From Silvanigrella paludirubra (GTDB lineage Bacteria > Bdellovibrionota_B > Oligoflexia > Silvanigrellales > Silvanigrellaceae), in the NCBI RefSeq assembly GCF_009208775.1, contig NZ_WFLM01000001.1, positions 186,001 through 250,000 of the forward strand: a stretch of 64,000 nucleotides of DNA. Direction: 5' to 3'. The notes beneath the pieces are model-generated. The model worked only from the letters and a program-made list of their open reading frames with translations, was not told where the DNA came from and searched no databases. Shown here one piece after another: positions 1-8,472 of this stretch; position 1 is the stretch's first letter; the number at the start of each line of letters is the position of its first letter. Both the position numbers and the translations under genes were made by a program.

Positions 1-702
1 GTTCATTTCTTTTGTTCGCATGCTAAAAGGAACAAAGTCAGGATCGCTATCTTGACGTTCTAGTTTTGAAAAATCAATGGATCGAGCATCGAGACGAGGG
101 GTTGTCCCCGTTTTCATTCTTCCTACTTGAAAGCCATAATCTTTAAGAGCTTGAGCGAGTTCTATACTAGCAGGTTCGCCAGCACGTCCTGCCGTTATGC
201 GTCGTTCACCTATGTGTATCAAACCATTTAAAAAAGTTCCTGTCGTTAAGATAACACAGGAGGAATGAACAGATTGATCAAGTGAAGTATTTACGCCAAC
301 AACGGCATTGTTATCAATGATTAAGGAAGCGACAGTATCTTGTAAAATATCTAGATTTGGGGTGTCTTCAAGTGTTTTACGCATATAACTGCGGTAAAGA
401 TCCATATCCGCCTGAGCGCGGCTCGACCAAATAGCAGGACCTTTGCTTTTATTTAATACTCGAAATTGAATGCCTGTTTTATCAATAGCAGCACCCATTT
501 CGCCACCTAAAGCGTCGATTTCTTTTACTAAATGTCCTTTAGCTGTACCACCAATGGCAGGATTACAGGACATTTGTCCTATGCGATCTATACTCATTGT
601 GATGAGCAGTGTTTTTTTATTCATGCGTGCGGAAGCAAGGGCTGCCTCGCAACCCGCATGACCACCGCCAACAACAACAACATCATAGTTTAGTGAACGC
701 AT
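1..702 (-). CDS. mnmG: tRNA uridine-34 5-carboxymethylaminomethyl modification protein MnmG (GidA), 5' part
   Basis: With MnmE, MnmG uses FAD, NADH and a folate C1 unit to place the carboxymethylaminomethyl group on U34 of some tRNAs. The 234 visible residues are the N-terminal FAD-binding part. They begin MRSLNYDVVVVGGGHAGCEAA, a dinucleotide-binding GxGxxG loop, and continue with family blocks SCNPAIGGTAKGHLVKEID, a GTFLNG block and KTGTTPRLD. The start is ATG at 702 with AGGGG about 5 bases upstream. The gene runs off the left edge. It is normally next to mnmE; here mnmE begins at 32990, about 32 kb away on the other strand. Identification is certain. Confidence 0.97.
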   Translation of the reverse strand, partial: MRSLNYDVVVVGGGHAGCEAALASARMNKKTLLITMSIDRIGQMSCNPAIGGTAKGHLVKEIDALGGEMGAAIDKTGIQFRVLNKSKGPAIWSSRAQADMDLYRSYMRKTLEDTPNLDILQDTVASLIIDNNAVVGVNTSLDQSVHSSCVILTTGTFLNGLIHIGERRITAGRAGEPASIELAQALKDYGFQVGRMKTGTTPRLDARSIDFSKLERQDSDPDFVPFSMRTKEMN

Positions 703-843
703 AAAAACCCCTGTAATTACTAAGATAAATCGGAGCCCCTGAGATAGCAGACTCTAGATTCAGTTGTATTACCTGTAATCGTGTTACGGTACAAGGGTTA
801 TTAAAAAGACGAGAGGAATCATATTAGGAAGGACTGAATTTCT
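703..843. other. Intergenic region between mnmG and a binding-protein gene
   Basis: About 140 bases upstream of mnmG and downstream of the minus-strand binding-protein gene. It should contain the mnmG promoter. I see no tRNA fold, no convincing -35/-10 pair and no strong terminator. Confidence 0.4.
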
Positions 844-1584
844 TTATTTATATTTATCAAAAAGTTTTCCTACTGTACCATCTTTTTTCATTTTATCTAA
901 AGTATCATTTAATTTTTTAATTAAAGCATCATCTGTGTCTTTATTGAAAGCGGCATACATTTCTGCTTTTTTAAATGTAAAAAGTGGAACTATTTTTCCT
1001 GTTTTTTCCGCTTTAGAAACCCATGGTCCTAATTGGGATCCAGTTGCCCAAAGATCAATTCTACCTGCTTCTAATTTTAAAGCATTTTGTTTTTCATTTG
1101 TAGCAAGTTGAATATTTTTACCTTTTACAAAATTTTGCTTTAGCAAATAATCAGAGATGGCATCTTCATTGTAACCACCCACTGAGTATTTACGGGCATC
1201 ATCCAAGCTATTAATTTTTATAGTACTGCCTTTTTTAGCAAAAAAGACCCAGTCATTGGAAACAAGAGGGCCAACCCATTTAAACAGAGCTTCTCTTTCT
1301 GGAGTTCTTGTTGTTGAGTAAACAACCGTATTTTTTTCTTCTAATCCCATTTTATAAGATCTTGCCCATGGAAAAAGTTCAAGTGAATACTCTATTTTTT
1401 CTCTTTTTAGAAGTTCTCTCATAACATCTGTCGACATTCCTACAATTTTTCCACCTTCTTCCATATTAAATGGTGGATAGTTTTCCGTAACTAAAACAAG
1501 TTTATTGGCAGCAAAAGAAAGTGGAGTTAACAAAATTGAAAAACAAAGAAACAAAAATTTTGTGAAATTTTTTGTAAAATACAT
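844..1584 (-). CDS. Solitary periplasmic amino-acid-type solute-binding protein (SBP family 3)
   Basis: A 246-residue exported protein with a signal peptide (FTKFLFLCFSILLTPLSFAA) and a mature part starting NKLVLVTENYPPFN, the usual opening of family 3 periplasmic binding proteins. The family blocks GKIVGMSTDVMRELLKR, ELFPWARSYK and the C-terminal LNDTLDKMKKDGTVGKLFDKY follow. Such proteins bind polar amino acids or similar small solutes. No permease or ATPase gene is adjacent, so it may serve a transporter encoded elsewhere or have a sensing role. AAGGAAG precedes the ATG. The ligand cannot be read from the sequence. Confidence 0.85.
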   Translation of the reverse strand: MYFTKNFTKFLFLCFSILLTPLSFAANKLVLVTENYPPFNMEEGGKIVGMSTDVMRELLKREKIEYSLELFPWARSYKMGLEEKNTVVYSTTRTPEREALFKWVGPLVSNDWVFFAKKGSTIKINSLDDARKYSVGGYNEDAISDYLLKQNFVKGKNIQLATNEKQNALKLEAGRIDLWATGSQLGPWVSKAEKTGKIVPLFTFKKAEMYAAFNKDTDDALIKKLNDTLDKMKKDGTVGKLFDKYK

Positions 1585-1720
1585 AAACTTCCTTTCATAA
1601 AGTTACGTGCACTAAATTTTTATCAATTCTAGCATAAATACAATAAAATTTTATGTTATGAAAAAAAAATGACACAAAAATTAATAAAAGTTTTTAGAAT
1701 TTATAGAGTTCTAAATATTT

Positions 1721-2497
1721 TTATTTTGTGTTTTTATTTTCAGAGCTTACGTTATATTTTTTTAACAAAGATTTATATTCTACTGTGGTTTTGTATTTTT
1801 CCATTGTTTTAGCCAAAGTGGATACAAAATTATCATCGCTAGTTAAAGAAGCTGCTATATATTGCTGATTTATAGAAACAATAAGGGCACATTTTAAAAT
1901 GGATGGGTCAAAATTATTCATTTTCCAATTATAGCTTGTTACCGAATATCCTGATACAACGGCATCGACTTTATGCAAATTTAATTTTACGGCAAGTTCA
2001 TTTAAATCTATAGAATCTTCTAGAGGATAATCTTTTAGATGCTCTGCTTCTGAACCGCTTCGTATGATTCCAATGGATTTTAGTTTTTTAAGATCCTCTT
2101 TTGTTTTAACAATAATATCAGGTCGGGAAGTAAATACGCAGACAGGGTCATCAAATACTTTTGAAACCCATTTGTATTTAATTTCTCGATCTTTAGTTCT
2201 TGATAAAGGTAAAATTAAACTATTTTTCACTTTTTGCAATTCAGATTGTGCCCTAGGCCAAGGAAGTACATTTAAATTTAAATTTTTTACCTGATTTTTG
2301 GTTGATTCAGCCAAAAATTCTCCACTTATTCCTTCCAGTTTATTTTTATTAATTATAACTATTGGATTAAGCTTATCCGTCGTAAAGACTTCTATGTTAT
2401 CAAAGGTAAAAGCTTCTGCGTTGTGAAAAATGAAAAAATTTATCAAATATAAGATAAAAACGTAAAATAAGTGAGCTTTTGTCAATTTTAATTCCAT
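1721..2497 (-). CDS. Solitary periplasmic solute-binding protein-like protein (SBP family 3)
   Basis: A 258-residue protein with an N-terminal hydrophobic signal segment (about residues 9-29) and a two-lobed binding-protein pattern. Visible blocks are KLEGISGEFLAEST, NLNVLPWPRAQSELQ (compare LFPWARSYK in the gene downstream), LKSIGIIRSGSEAE and a C-terminal helix. It is more diverged than its neighbour at 844-1584 and lacks the usual YPPF motif. It lies 136 bases upstream of that gene on the same strand, so they could be co-transcribed. No transporter subunits are nearby. The ligand is unknown. Confidence 0.65.
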   Translation of the reverse strand: MELKLTKAHLFYVFILYLINFFIFHNAEAFTFDNIEVFTTDKLNPIVIINKNKLEGISGEFLAESTKNQVKNLNLNVLPWPRAQSELQKVKNSLILPLSRTKDREIKYKWVSKVFDDPVCVFTSRPDIIVKTKEDLKKLKSIGIIRSGSEAEHLKDYPLEDSIDLNELAVKLNLHKVDAVVSGYSVTSYNWKMNNFDPSILKCALIVSINQQYIAASLTSDDNFVSTLAKTMEKYKTTVEYKSLLKKYNVSSENKNTK

Positions 2498-2841
2498 TCT
2501 ATTTTATAAATTTAAACAATTATTCTTTTATTATTAATAATGAAATATTTTAAATAAATTATAAAAAGTGGCATGTAAAAAAAATGACGGCAGCCTATTT
2601 AGCTTTTGAAGCATTAAATTTAATAAGATTAAAATTAAGTTAAAAAAAGATTAAATATTCGTCAATTACTTTTATCCAATTTAAATTATTTGATATTTAT
2701 TGTAACTATATAATTCATATTATTTTTATTTAAGAGGTAATTTATGAGTTTATTATATTACATTATATTATATTTACCTGTAGTATTGTCGTTTTCTGCA
2801 TTAAAAGTATATGGAATAATTTTATAATATGAATTTATGAG
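2498..2841. other. AT-rich intergenic region
   Basis: About 340 bases of very AT-rich DNA between two minus-strand binding-protein genes. The only item I can support is the short plus-strand reading frame at 2744-2827. No terminator hairpin or RNA gene was recognised. Confidence 0.4.
2744..2827 (+). CDS. Possible 27-residue hydrophobic peptide
   Basis: A plus-strand reading frame starts at ATG 2744 and stops at TAA 2825-2827. AGAGG lies about 6 bases upstream (2733-2737), which is a plausible ribosome site. The peptide is almost entirely hydrophobic with many Leu, Ile, Tyr and Val residues, like a single membrane helix. It is antisense to the local gene direction and stands alone. In such AT-rich DNA a frame this short can arise by chance, so only the ribosome site and the composition support it. 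Confidence 0.3.
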   Translation: MSLLYYIILYLPVVLSFSALKVYGIIL

Positions 2842-3831
2842 CTATTCTAAAAATATGCTTTCATTTGAAATGCTTTCGGGTAAAGTTATGTTTTTTTGTT
2901 TTAACTCATATTTACTAAAAATAAATTTTCCTTCTTGTAAATAAATTGGATAAATTGAGTTTGGCATTAGTTGTGAGTTTTTCAAAAGTTTTTGTGCTAC
3001 TTCTGCAGCCGCTATTCCCTGACTAGTGCCTGTTATGACGAGTCCTCCTAATGATTTTTCTTTTCCTACAGCAAAATCCCAAAAAGCAAAAACTGGTTTT
3101 TTTGAGTTTTTTGATGACCATTTTAATACTTCTTCGTGATTCACATTTTTATTATTTTCATTTAATGAAAAGTAGAGACCAATAATAATAGCATCGTATT
3201 CTTTATTTGCTTTTATAACTAAATTTTTCCAATCTGAAAATTTATTTAAAAGAAAAATATCATATTTAATATCTGAAAATGAAACAGAAGATTGATTATC
3301 AAAAAAATCTTTAAAGACAATTTCCGATGTTCTAGCATGATCAAATAAAATTAATACCTTTTTAGCTTGTGGGATTATTTTTTTAATAAAAGCGGCAGAT
3401 CTTCTGATCAAGGGACGCTCTAAAACGCCCGTCACATATTTTGGTTCTTGATCAAAATAAATTCGAGGATTATCGTTTATCCCTAAGTAAACTGTGCGAA
3501 TTTGATCTTTTTCAAGTTGAGGTCCTACAAATTTTAAAGCAGGATCATCCCCAAGAATAACTAAAGTAGGCTTTATTTTAGAAATTAAATTTATAGCTTT
3601 TATTCCCATTCCTTGATGTTCTTGAGGAGGCAATACTTTTGTATTCATTTCAAAAAATGTAATTTTGTAATCGTTACCTAATGATTTTTTAATTTCATTT
3701 GCATAATCTACATCCCATTGAATTTTTTGGCTGTAGCTTTCAACAACAACAATATCTTTTTCTCCGGCAAATACTTGGAAAGTAAAAAAAAGGAAACATA
3801 TAATAAAAAAAGTATTTTTTCTTTTTTTCAT
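2842..3831 (-). CDS. Solitary ABC-type substrate-binding protein (ABC_sub_bind/TrpX-like family)
   Basis: A 329-residue exported protein. The signal peptide (KKRKNTFFIICFLFFTFQVFA) is followed by DIVVVESYSQKIQWDVDYANE and then alternating beta/alpha units such as KPTLVILGDDPALKFVG, TVYLGINDNP and KKVLILFDHARTSE. This is the periplasmic-binding type I fold of the ABC_sub_bind family. ATG at 3831 is preferred over GTG at 3837 because AAGGA sits 6 bases upstream of the ATG and touches the GTG. It follows the GH15 gene by 24 bases and may be the last gene of the glucan operon, which would hint at a sugar ligand, but this is not shown. No permease or ATPase is present. Confidence 0.75.
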   Translation of the reverse strand: MKKRKNTFFIICFLFFTFQVFAGEKDIVVVESYSQKIQWDVDYANEIKKSLGNDYKITFFEMNTKVLPPQEHQGMGIKAINLISKIKPTLVILGDDPALKFVGPQLEKDQIRTVYLGINDNPRIYFDQEPKYVTGVLERPLIRRSAAFIKKIIPQAKKVLILFDHARTSEIVFKDFFDNQSSVSFSDIKYDIFLLNKFSDWKNLVIKANKEYDAIIIGLYFSLNENNKNVNHEEVLKWSSKNSKKPVFAFWDFAVGKEKSLGGLVITGTSQGIAAAEVAQKLLKNSQLMPNSIYPIYLQEGKFIFSKYELKQKNITLPESISNESIFLE

Positions 3832-3855
3832 AAACACTCCTTAATTCATATTTTT

Positions 3856-5733
3856 TTAATTCTTAAAATCTTCGTTTGCCCAAAGAAAAAAAGCATGGCT
3901 CCATCCAAGAGGCATTACCCATAATGGCTTTCCTGTGTTTGAATCAATTTGCTCAGAAAAAAAACCTGCTTCATTTGAGGAATTCATTGTTTTTTTAAAG
4001 ATATCAAATGACAAATCAGCAAAGTGCGGCTCTATTTTAGATAATTCTCTTGCTGCTTGTGCCATCCAAAAACCTGCTAAGACCCAACTATTTCCGCCAA
4101 TATAATGATCATTTTCATATCTTAACGTTCCCATTTTTGTTGTTAATTTATCGTAACAAAATTCAAAAATAGATAACTTTATACTATCTTCAATTGGAAA
4201 TTCTGAAAAAGGGAAAATACAAGATAATAATGAAATATCCGCTTGAAGATCTCTATTATTATGTGGATCTACCGCTCTTGCAAAGCGTTTTTGTTTTGAC
4301 ACATACAAGTGATGGTAACAAAAATTTTTGCAAGATTTTAAACCGGAATGAATAAGATCTTGAAGATCAGGAAATAAATTTAAGGAACGATATAGTGCTC
4401 CATAAGCTGTAACGTGTGCATAAAAATGTAAGCCATAAATTTCTTCCCAAAGATCAAAACTGTTTACTAAGGAGCCTTTTTCAGAGAAGTCATTAGCTAA
4501 TTTTTGAATCCCTTTTTTTATAGAATCCAATAAAACTTCATTTTTTTCATAATTTAAATATTCAATCATAGCTGTAATAACAAGACCTAATTGATCCGCC
4601 TGTAGCTCACACCAACTTGGGGCTTTATTTCCTTGGCAATCGTATCTTTGAAAAAAATCGCCATGATGACTTTGAACTTTGGCTAAAAATAAAAGAATAG
4701 ATTTTGCTTCTTTAAACTGATTGCATTTCATAAGGCTTAAAGCGCAAAATGCGGCGTCTCTAGGCCAAACAAACCCATAGCCACCACTATGTTGAAAATC
4801 GAGATCACACTCGGGAGCGGCGATAATTCCGCCATTTTCGTCTATTAACGATTTTAAAACTTTTAATGATATTTCTTTTAATAAAAATCTTTTTTGTGGC
4901 AATGGTAAATTGGAAATTTTAATAGGAGAGTTATTTTTTAAAATTTGAATTGTTTCATTAACTTCTTTTTCTAATGCAGAATTATCAAAATACATTGACA
5001 ATCTATATTCTAATTCTTCTTGATTATTTCCAAATCCGTAAAAAATGGAAACTTCGCCTTCATACAACAAGTCATTTTCAATTGATTTTGTAAATACAAG
5101 AGGCTGAGTACAAGCAGCAGCATAAACATTTCCCATTTCAATTCTTCTGAATTTATTGGGTTCCGATAAAAAATGATCTACTAATTCTCCTAAAGACTCA
5201 CTGCTAGAGCTTTGAATAGCTCGTACAGATTGAAAATGAGAGTAACAAGCTCCATTGCAGGCACCAATTCCAACCCAAAAATTTTCTGAAAAAGCAAAAA
5301 TCATATCTTCGCCTGTTTCTGAATATACCGATTGAAATCTTTTTTCTGAATGCATATTCCAGTTAGATAATAGCCATAAATTTATTTTATGTGATGCATA
5401 TTCTATTGGAATTGTGAGTTCCCATTTTTCAATAAATGAAGAATGAATTGCTAGACTTTTTTTTCGAATTAAAATTCCACTGTATTTTGGATGTTTTAAT
5501 TCCCAAGAAACGATAATAATATTTTCATTTGGGCAAAAAGAAAATTGAATTTGATCGCGTGCAGGATCTAGCCAAATACTTTCCCCATTAATAGCTAATC
5601 CACAAATAGAAAAATTTAAATGGGAATGTCTACTATCTTTAAAGGGCCAAAATAAGCCCTTTAGTTGACCATCTTCACCGAGGCAGGCGAGGAGTTTTTC
5701 CGAGGCGGTGATACTTGAGTAGTTTTCTCGCAT
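3856..5733 (-). CDS. Glycoside hydrolase family 15 (glucoamylase/glucodextranase-type)
   Basis: A 625-residue enzyme expected to release glucose from alpha-glucan chain ends. The N-terminal beta-sandwich has the GH15 opening KLLACLGEDGQLKGLFWPF. The (alpha/alpha)6 domain follows, with GGYGFVWPRDAAFCALS, SWCELQADQLGL, the general-acid region FDLWEEIYGLHFY and the C-terminal base region FFSEQIDSNTGKPLWVMPLG. Length fits bacterial GH15. No signal peptide is seen, so it is probably cytoplasmic and acts on storage glucan. The first 73 bases overlap the end of the GH57 gene. No later start keeps the conserved N-terminal block, so the overlap looks real and implies coupled translation. Confidence 0.9.
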   Translation of the reverse strand: MRENYSSITASEKLLACLGEDGQLKGLFWPFKDSRHSHLNFSICGLAINGESIWLDPARDQIQFSFCPNENIIIVSWELKHPKYSGILIRKKSLAIHSSFIEKWELTIPIEYASHKINLWLLSNWNMHSEKRFQSVYSETGEDMIFAFSENFWVGIGACNGACYSHFQSVRAIQSSSSESLGELVDHFLSEPNKFRRIEMGNVYAAACTQPLVFTKSIENDLLYEGEVSIFYGFGNNQEELEYRLSMYFDNSALEKEVNETIQILKNNSPIKISNLPLPQKRFLLKEISLKVLKSLIDENGGIIAAPECDLDFQHSGGYGFVWPRDAAFCALSLMKCNQFKEAKSILLFLAKVQSHHGDFFQRYDCQGNKAPSWCELQADQLGLVITAMIEYLNYEKNEVLLDSIKKGIQKLANDFSEKGSLVNSFDLWEEIYGLHFYAHVTAYGALYRSLNLFPDLQDLIHSGLKSCKNFCYHHLYVSKQKRFARAVDPHNNRDLQADISLLSCIFPFSEFPIEDSIKLSIFEFCYDKLTTKMGTLRYENDHYIGGNSWVLAGFWMAQAARELSKIEPHFADLSFDIFKKTMNSSNEAGFFSEQIDSNTGKPLWVMPLGWSHAFFLWANEDFKN

Positions 5734-6992
5734 TCTAGATTTTCTCCAGCTGTTTCTTTATTCAATATTTCAATATTTTTTTGTGCTAAATTTTTAATTC
5801 TTAATTTTTCAGCACACTTTATTTCAAGATCTTCTAGTATATTGACATAATCGAGGTAGGCTTCGTAGGGGCTGTCAAAAGGGCTAAAGTATTTATGCAC
5901 ATCTCCATCGCTAGACCATTTAATGCACATGTAATAAAAATGATCGCTTGTTAATAATTTACGCCATTCTTCTATTATTTCTTTATCATCTAGTAACATG
6001 ATTTCTGTTTTTAATTTATAAACTCTTTGAATAGCATCCTCTTGTATTCTGTTACCTAACCAAGCTGAAATATCTCTTTCTGTATCCGCCCAACTTAGTG
6101 GACGATCGACATTCATAGGTGCCCGTGAAGAGAAATTTTGTGCCGTTTCACTGACTGTCATAAATTGAAAACGTGAATCAAAAGCCATATTTGTTACAAA
6201 ATGATCTAGGAATTCAAATATTCCCGTATCAGCCCATTGGTGTTCACCAAAAGTTTCATAATCCATAAAGAGTCCTATAAATTCATGGTTCCCATCTAAA
6301 AGCTTTTCCAGCCAGGAATGATATTTATCTGCAGTTAATGGCCAAGATTCCCAACCTCGGTTTGAAAATCGAAAGGCTAAATCATCAGATAATTTATAGC
6401 TTTTAGGCAATAATTTAAGTTCCGATATTTCAGGATGATGAAAAACATGATGCGTATTCCAGCCTTCGGGAATAAACGGTTCCCAACCTTCAAGTAAACA
6501 TACTTGAAATCCAGCTTTATGAATTAGTCTTCCAATATTATCTGAATAAATTAATTCTGTATTTCTAAAAGCTTTAGGTTCTACATTAAATAATTTTTTT
6601 AATTTATTTTTTTGAATTTTTATTTGTGAAAAAAATTCTTCTTCGTCCCACAAGGCTGCTAAGCTATGATGAGACGTTTCACAAATGATTTCAGCATTAG
6701 GTAACGAAATTATGTCTTGATATAACTCTAAAAGTTTTGGGTCGTATAATTCACATTGCTCTAAAAATGTTCCAGACATTGAAAACGTTACTTTAAAATC
6801 ATTAGGATGTCTTTTTAATAATGATGCTAACAAAAGTCCTGCTGGCCAGTAACATTTTTTTGCTACTTTTTCAAAAATACTTTTATTAGAAGAGTCGTTA
6901 AAATATGAATTATGTTTACTTATATCTTTAATTCTATAATGATTAATACGAAATGGTTGATGAACTTCAAAGTAAAAACAAATCGCTACCAT
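5661..6992 (-). CDS. Glycoside hydrolase family 57 (alpha-amylase or 4-alpha-glucanotransferase type)
   Basis: A 443-residue cytoplasmic enzyme acting on alpha-1,4-glucan. GH57 motifs are visible: HQP at residues 11-13, the nucleophile motif FRNTELIYS (Glu about 146) and the acid motif LFMDYETFGEHQW (Asp about 244). The extra C-terminal domains of the longer GH57 enzymes are absent. The last residues, after about 410, are low-complexity and overlap the start of the GH15 gene in another frame. The start lies 11 bases after the glycosyltransferase stop, so it is co-transcribed with that gene. Whether it hydrolyses or transfers glucan cannot be settled from the sequence. Confidence 0.9.
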   Translation of the reverse strand: MVAICFYFEVHQPFRINHYRIKDISKHNSYFNDSSNKSIFEKVAKKCYWPAGLLLASLLKRHPNDFKVTFSMSGTFLEQCELYDPKLLELYQDIISLPNAEIICETSHHSLAALWDEEEFFSQIKIQKNKLKKLFNVEPKAFRNTELIYSDNIGRLIHKAGFQVCLLEGWEPFIPEGWNTHHVFHHPEISELKLLPKSYKLSDDLAFRFSNRGWESWPLTADKYHSWLEKLLDGNHEFIGLFMDYETFGEHQWADTGIFEFLDHFVTNMAFDSRFQFMTVSETAQNFSSRAPMNVDRPLSWADTERDISAWLGNRIQEDAIQRVYKLKTEIMLLDDKEIIEEWRKLLTSDHFYYMCIKWSSDGDVHKYFSPFDSPYEAYLDYVNILEDLEIKCAEKLRIKNLAQKNIEILNKETAGENLECEKTTQVSPPRKNSSPASVKMVN

Positions 6993-7003
6993 TTAAGATC
7001 CTT

Positions 7004-8419
7004 TCAATTAATTTCGGAATAAGCGGAAATAAGTGTTTGGGCAGAATGAAGCCATGTTCTATCATTTAAATCCTGAATAGAATTTGTGATCATTTCTTTT
7101 TTCATAGGACTATACTTTAAAATACTTAAAATTCTGTCTGCCATGAGATCAATATCCCAAAAATCAACTTTCATGGCGTGATGCAGAACTTCGGAGACGC
7201 CGGACTGTTTTGAAATTATGATTGGTATATTTTGAGCAATGGCTTCTAAAGCTACTATCCCAAAAGGTTCAGAGACACTCGGCATAATAAATAAATCTGA
7301 AGTTTGTAACGCTAATTGAACTCCTGTTGAATTTAAAAATCCTTCAAACTGAAAATTCTTATGAATGCCAAGTTCCCAAGTTAATTGTTTCATTGCAGGA
7401 AGTAGATCTCCAGTACCAACAACTTTGAAAATAACATTTGGGTTTTCTTTTAAAACTTTTTCTGCTGCTAAAACAAAATAGGATGGACCTTTTTGAAATG
7501 TAATTCTTCCTACAAAAGTTACAACAGGTTTTATTTCTTCTTCTGAATTTTCTAAAACAGGTTCTATTTTTTCATTTAATTTTTGAACATGCTGATAATT
7601 GTTCGCGTTATAGACTACTTTAATTTTTTCAGGAGGAATATTAAATTTTTCTACTAATAAATTTTTTGTGTATTCTGAAACTGCAATTACAATATCACAA
7701 ATTGACACGCCCATTTTTTCAATTTCTAAAATATTTTTATTATTATTTATTTCACCAGATCGGTCAATTTCAGTAGAATGAATATGCGCAACTATGGGTA
7801 TTTGGTATTTATTTCGAATCATTTGAGTTGCTGTGAAAGTCATCCAATCATTTGCGTGGATGACTTGATAATTTTCATCTTTACTTAAAACATCTAAAGC
7901 TAATAGACCAACAATGTAACATTTTTCATTTATAGAAGCATCTCTTGAAAATGAAAAATCTATATTTCTGTTGTTTTGATTTTCTTTATTTTCATTTAGA
8001 TTAATTATGCATTCGTGTATTTTTTTTAAATTATATTCAATTTTTTTCTTTTCAGAAAAAGACAGTTCTTTGTTTTCTATTTTATAATTATAGTGAGAAT
8101 TTTTATGAGCATTTAATTTTTCTTGTATTGAATTTTTAATTTCATTATATGTTTCATTTACAGCGGTGATGGAATCGTTCGTTTTTTTAATTATTAAATT
8201 TTCTTGAATTTCTAATTTTTCATTTTTTTCAAAAACAAAGGGATTTTCTGGGCTAACAATTTTCAATCCTGGTATTTTAACTAGATGTGGAAAATAAGGC
8301 AAAATAAGTGTTACTTCATTGCCCATTTTTATTAAACCATTAATTAATCCCTCAGTTGCTGTACCTAATCCTCCAGAAATCATTGGAGGATACTCCCAAC
8401 CTAGCATTAATATTTTCAT
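7004..8419 (-). CDS. Glycogen-synthase-like glycosyltransferase (GT4/GT5, GT-B fold)
   Basis: A 471-residue GT-B enzyme. It starts MKILMLGWEYPPMISGGLG, the nucleotide-sugar glycosyltransferase opening with the KxGGL-like loop seen in glycogen synthases. The C-terminal lobe has VTFVGRITFQKGPSYFVLAA, a VGTGD turn and MPSVSEPFGIVALEAIA, the E(x)7E donor-binding motif. Between residues about 75 and 165 there is a Lys/Asn/Glu-rich, probably helical insert before HANDWMT. Given its neighbours (GlgP, GH57, GH15) it probably elongates alpha-1,4-glucan. A different sugar acceptor remains possible because no glgC or glgB lies nearby. Confidence 0.85.
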   Translation of the reverse strand: MKILMLGWEYPPMISGGLGTATEGLINGLIKMGNEVTLILPYFPHLVKIPGLKIVSPENPFVFEKNEKLEIQENLIIKKTNDSITAVNETYNEIKNSIQEKLNAHKNSHYNYKIENKELSFSEKKKIEYNLKKIHECIINLNENKENQNNRNIDFSFSRDASINEKCYIVGLLALDVLSKDENYQVIHANDWMTFTATQMIRNKYQIPIVAHIHSTEIDRSGEINNNKNILEIEKMGVSICDIVIAVSEYTKNLLVEKFNIPPEKIKVVYNANNYQHVQKLNEKIEPVLENSEEEIKPVVTFVGRITFQKGPSYFVLAAEKVLKENPNVIFKVVGTGDLLPAMKQLTWELGIHKNFQFEGFLNSTGVQLALQTSDLFIMPSVSEPFGIVALEAIAQNIPIIISKQSGVSEVLHHAMKVDFWDIDLMADRILSILKYSPMKKEMITNSIQDLNDRTWLHSAQTLISAYSEIN

Positions 8420-8472
8420 GAATTCCGCCGTTTGTTATCATTATTTAATGTAACGTTAAATGATTAAAAAAA

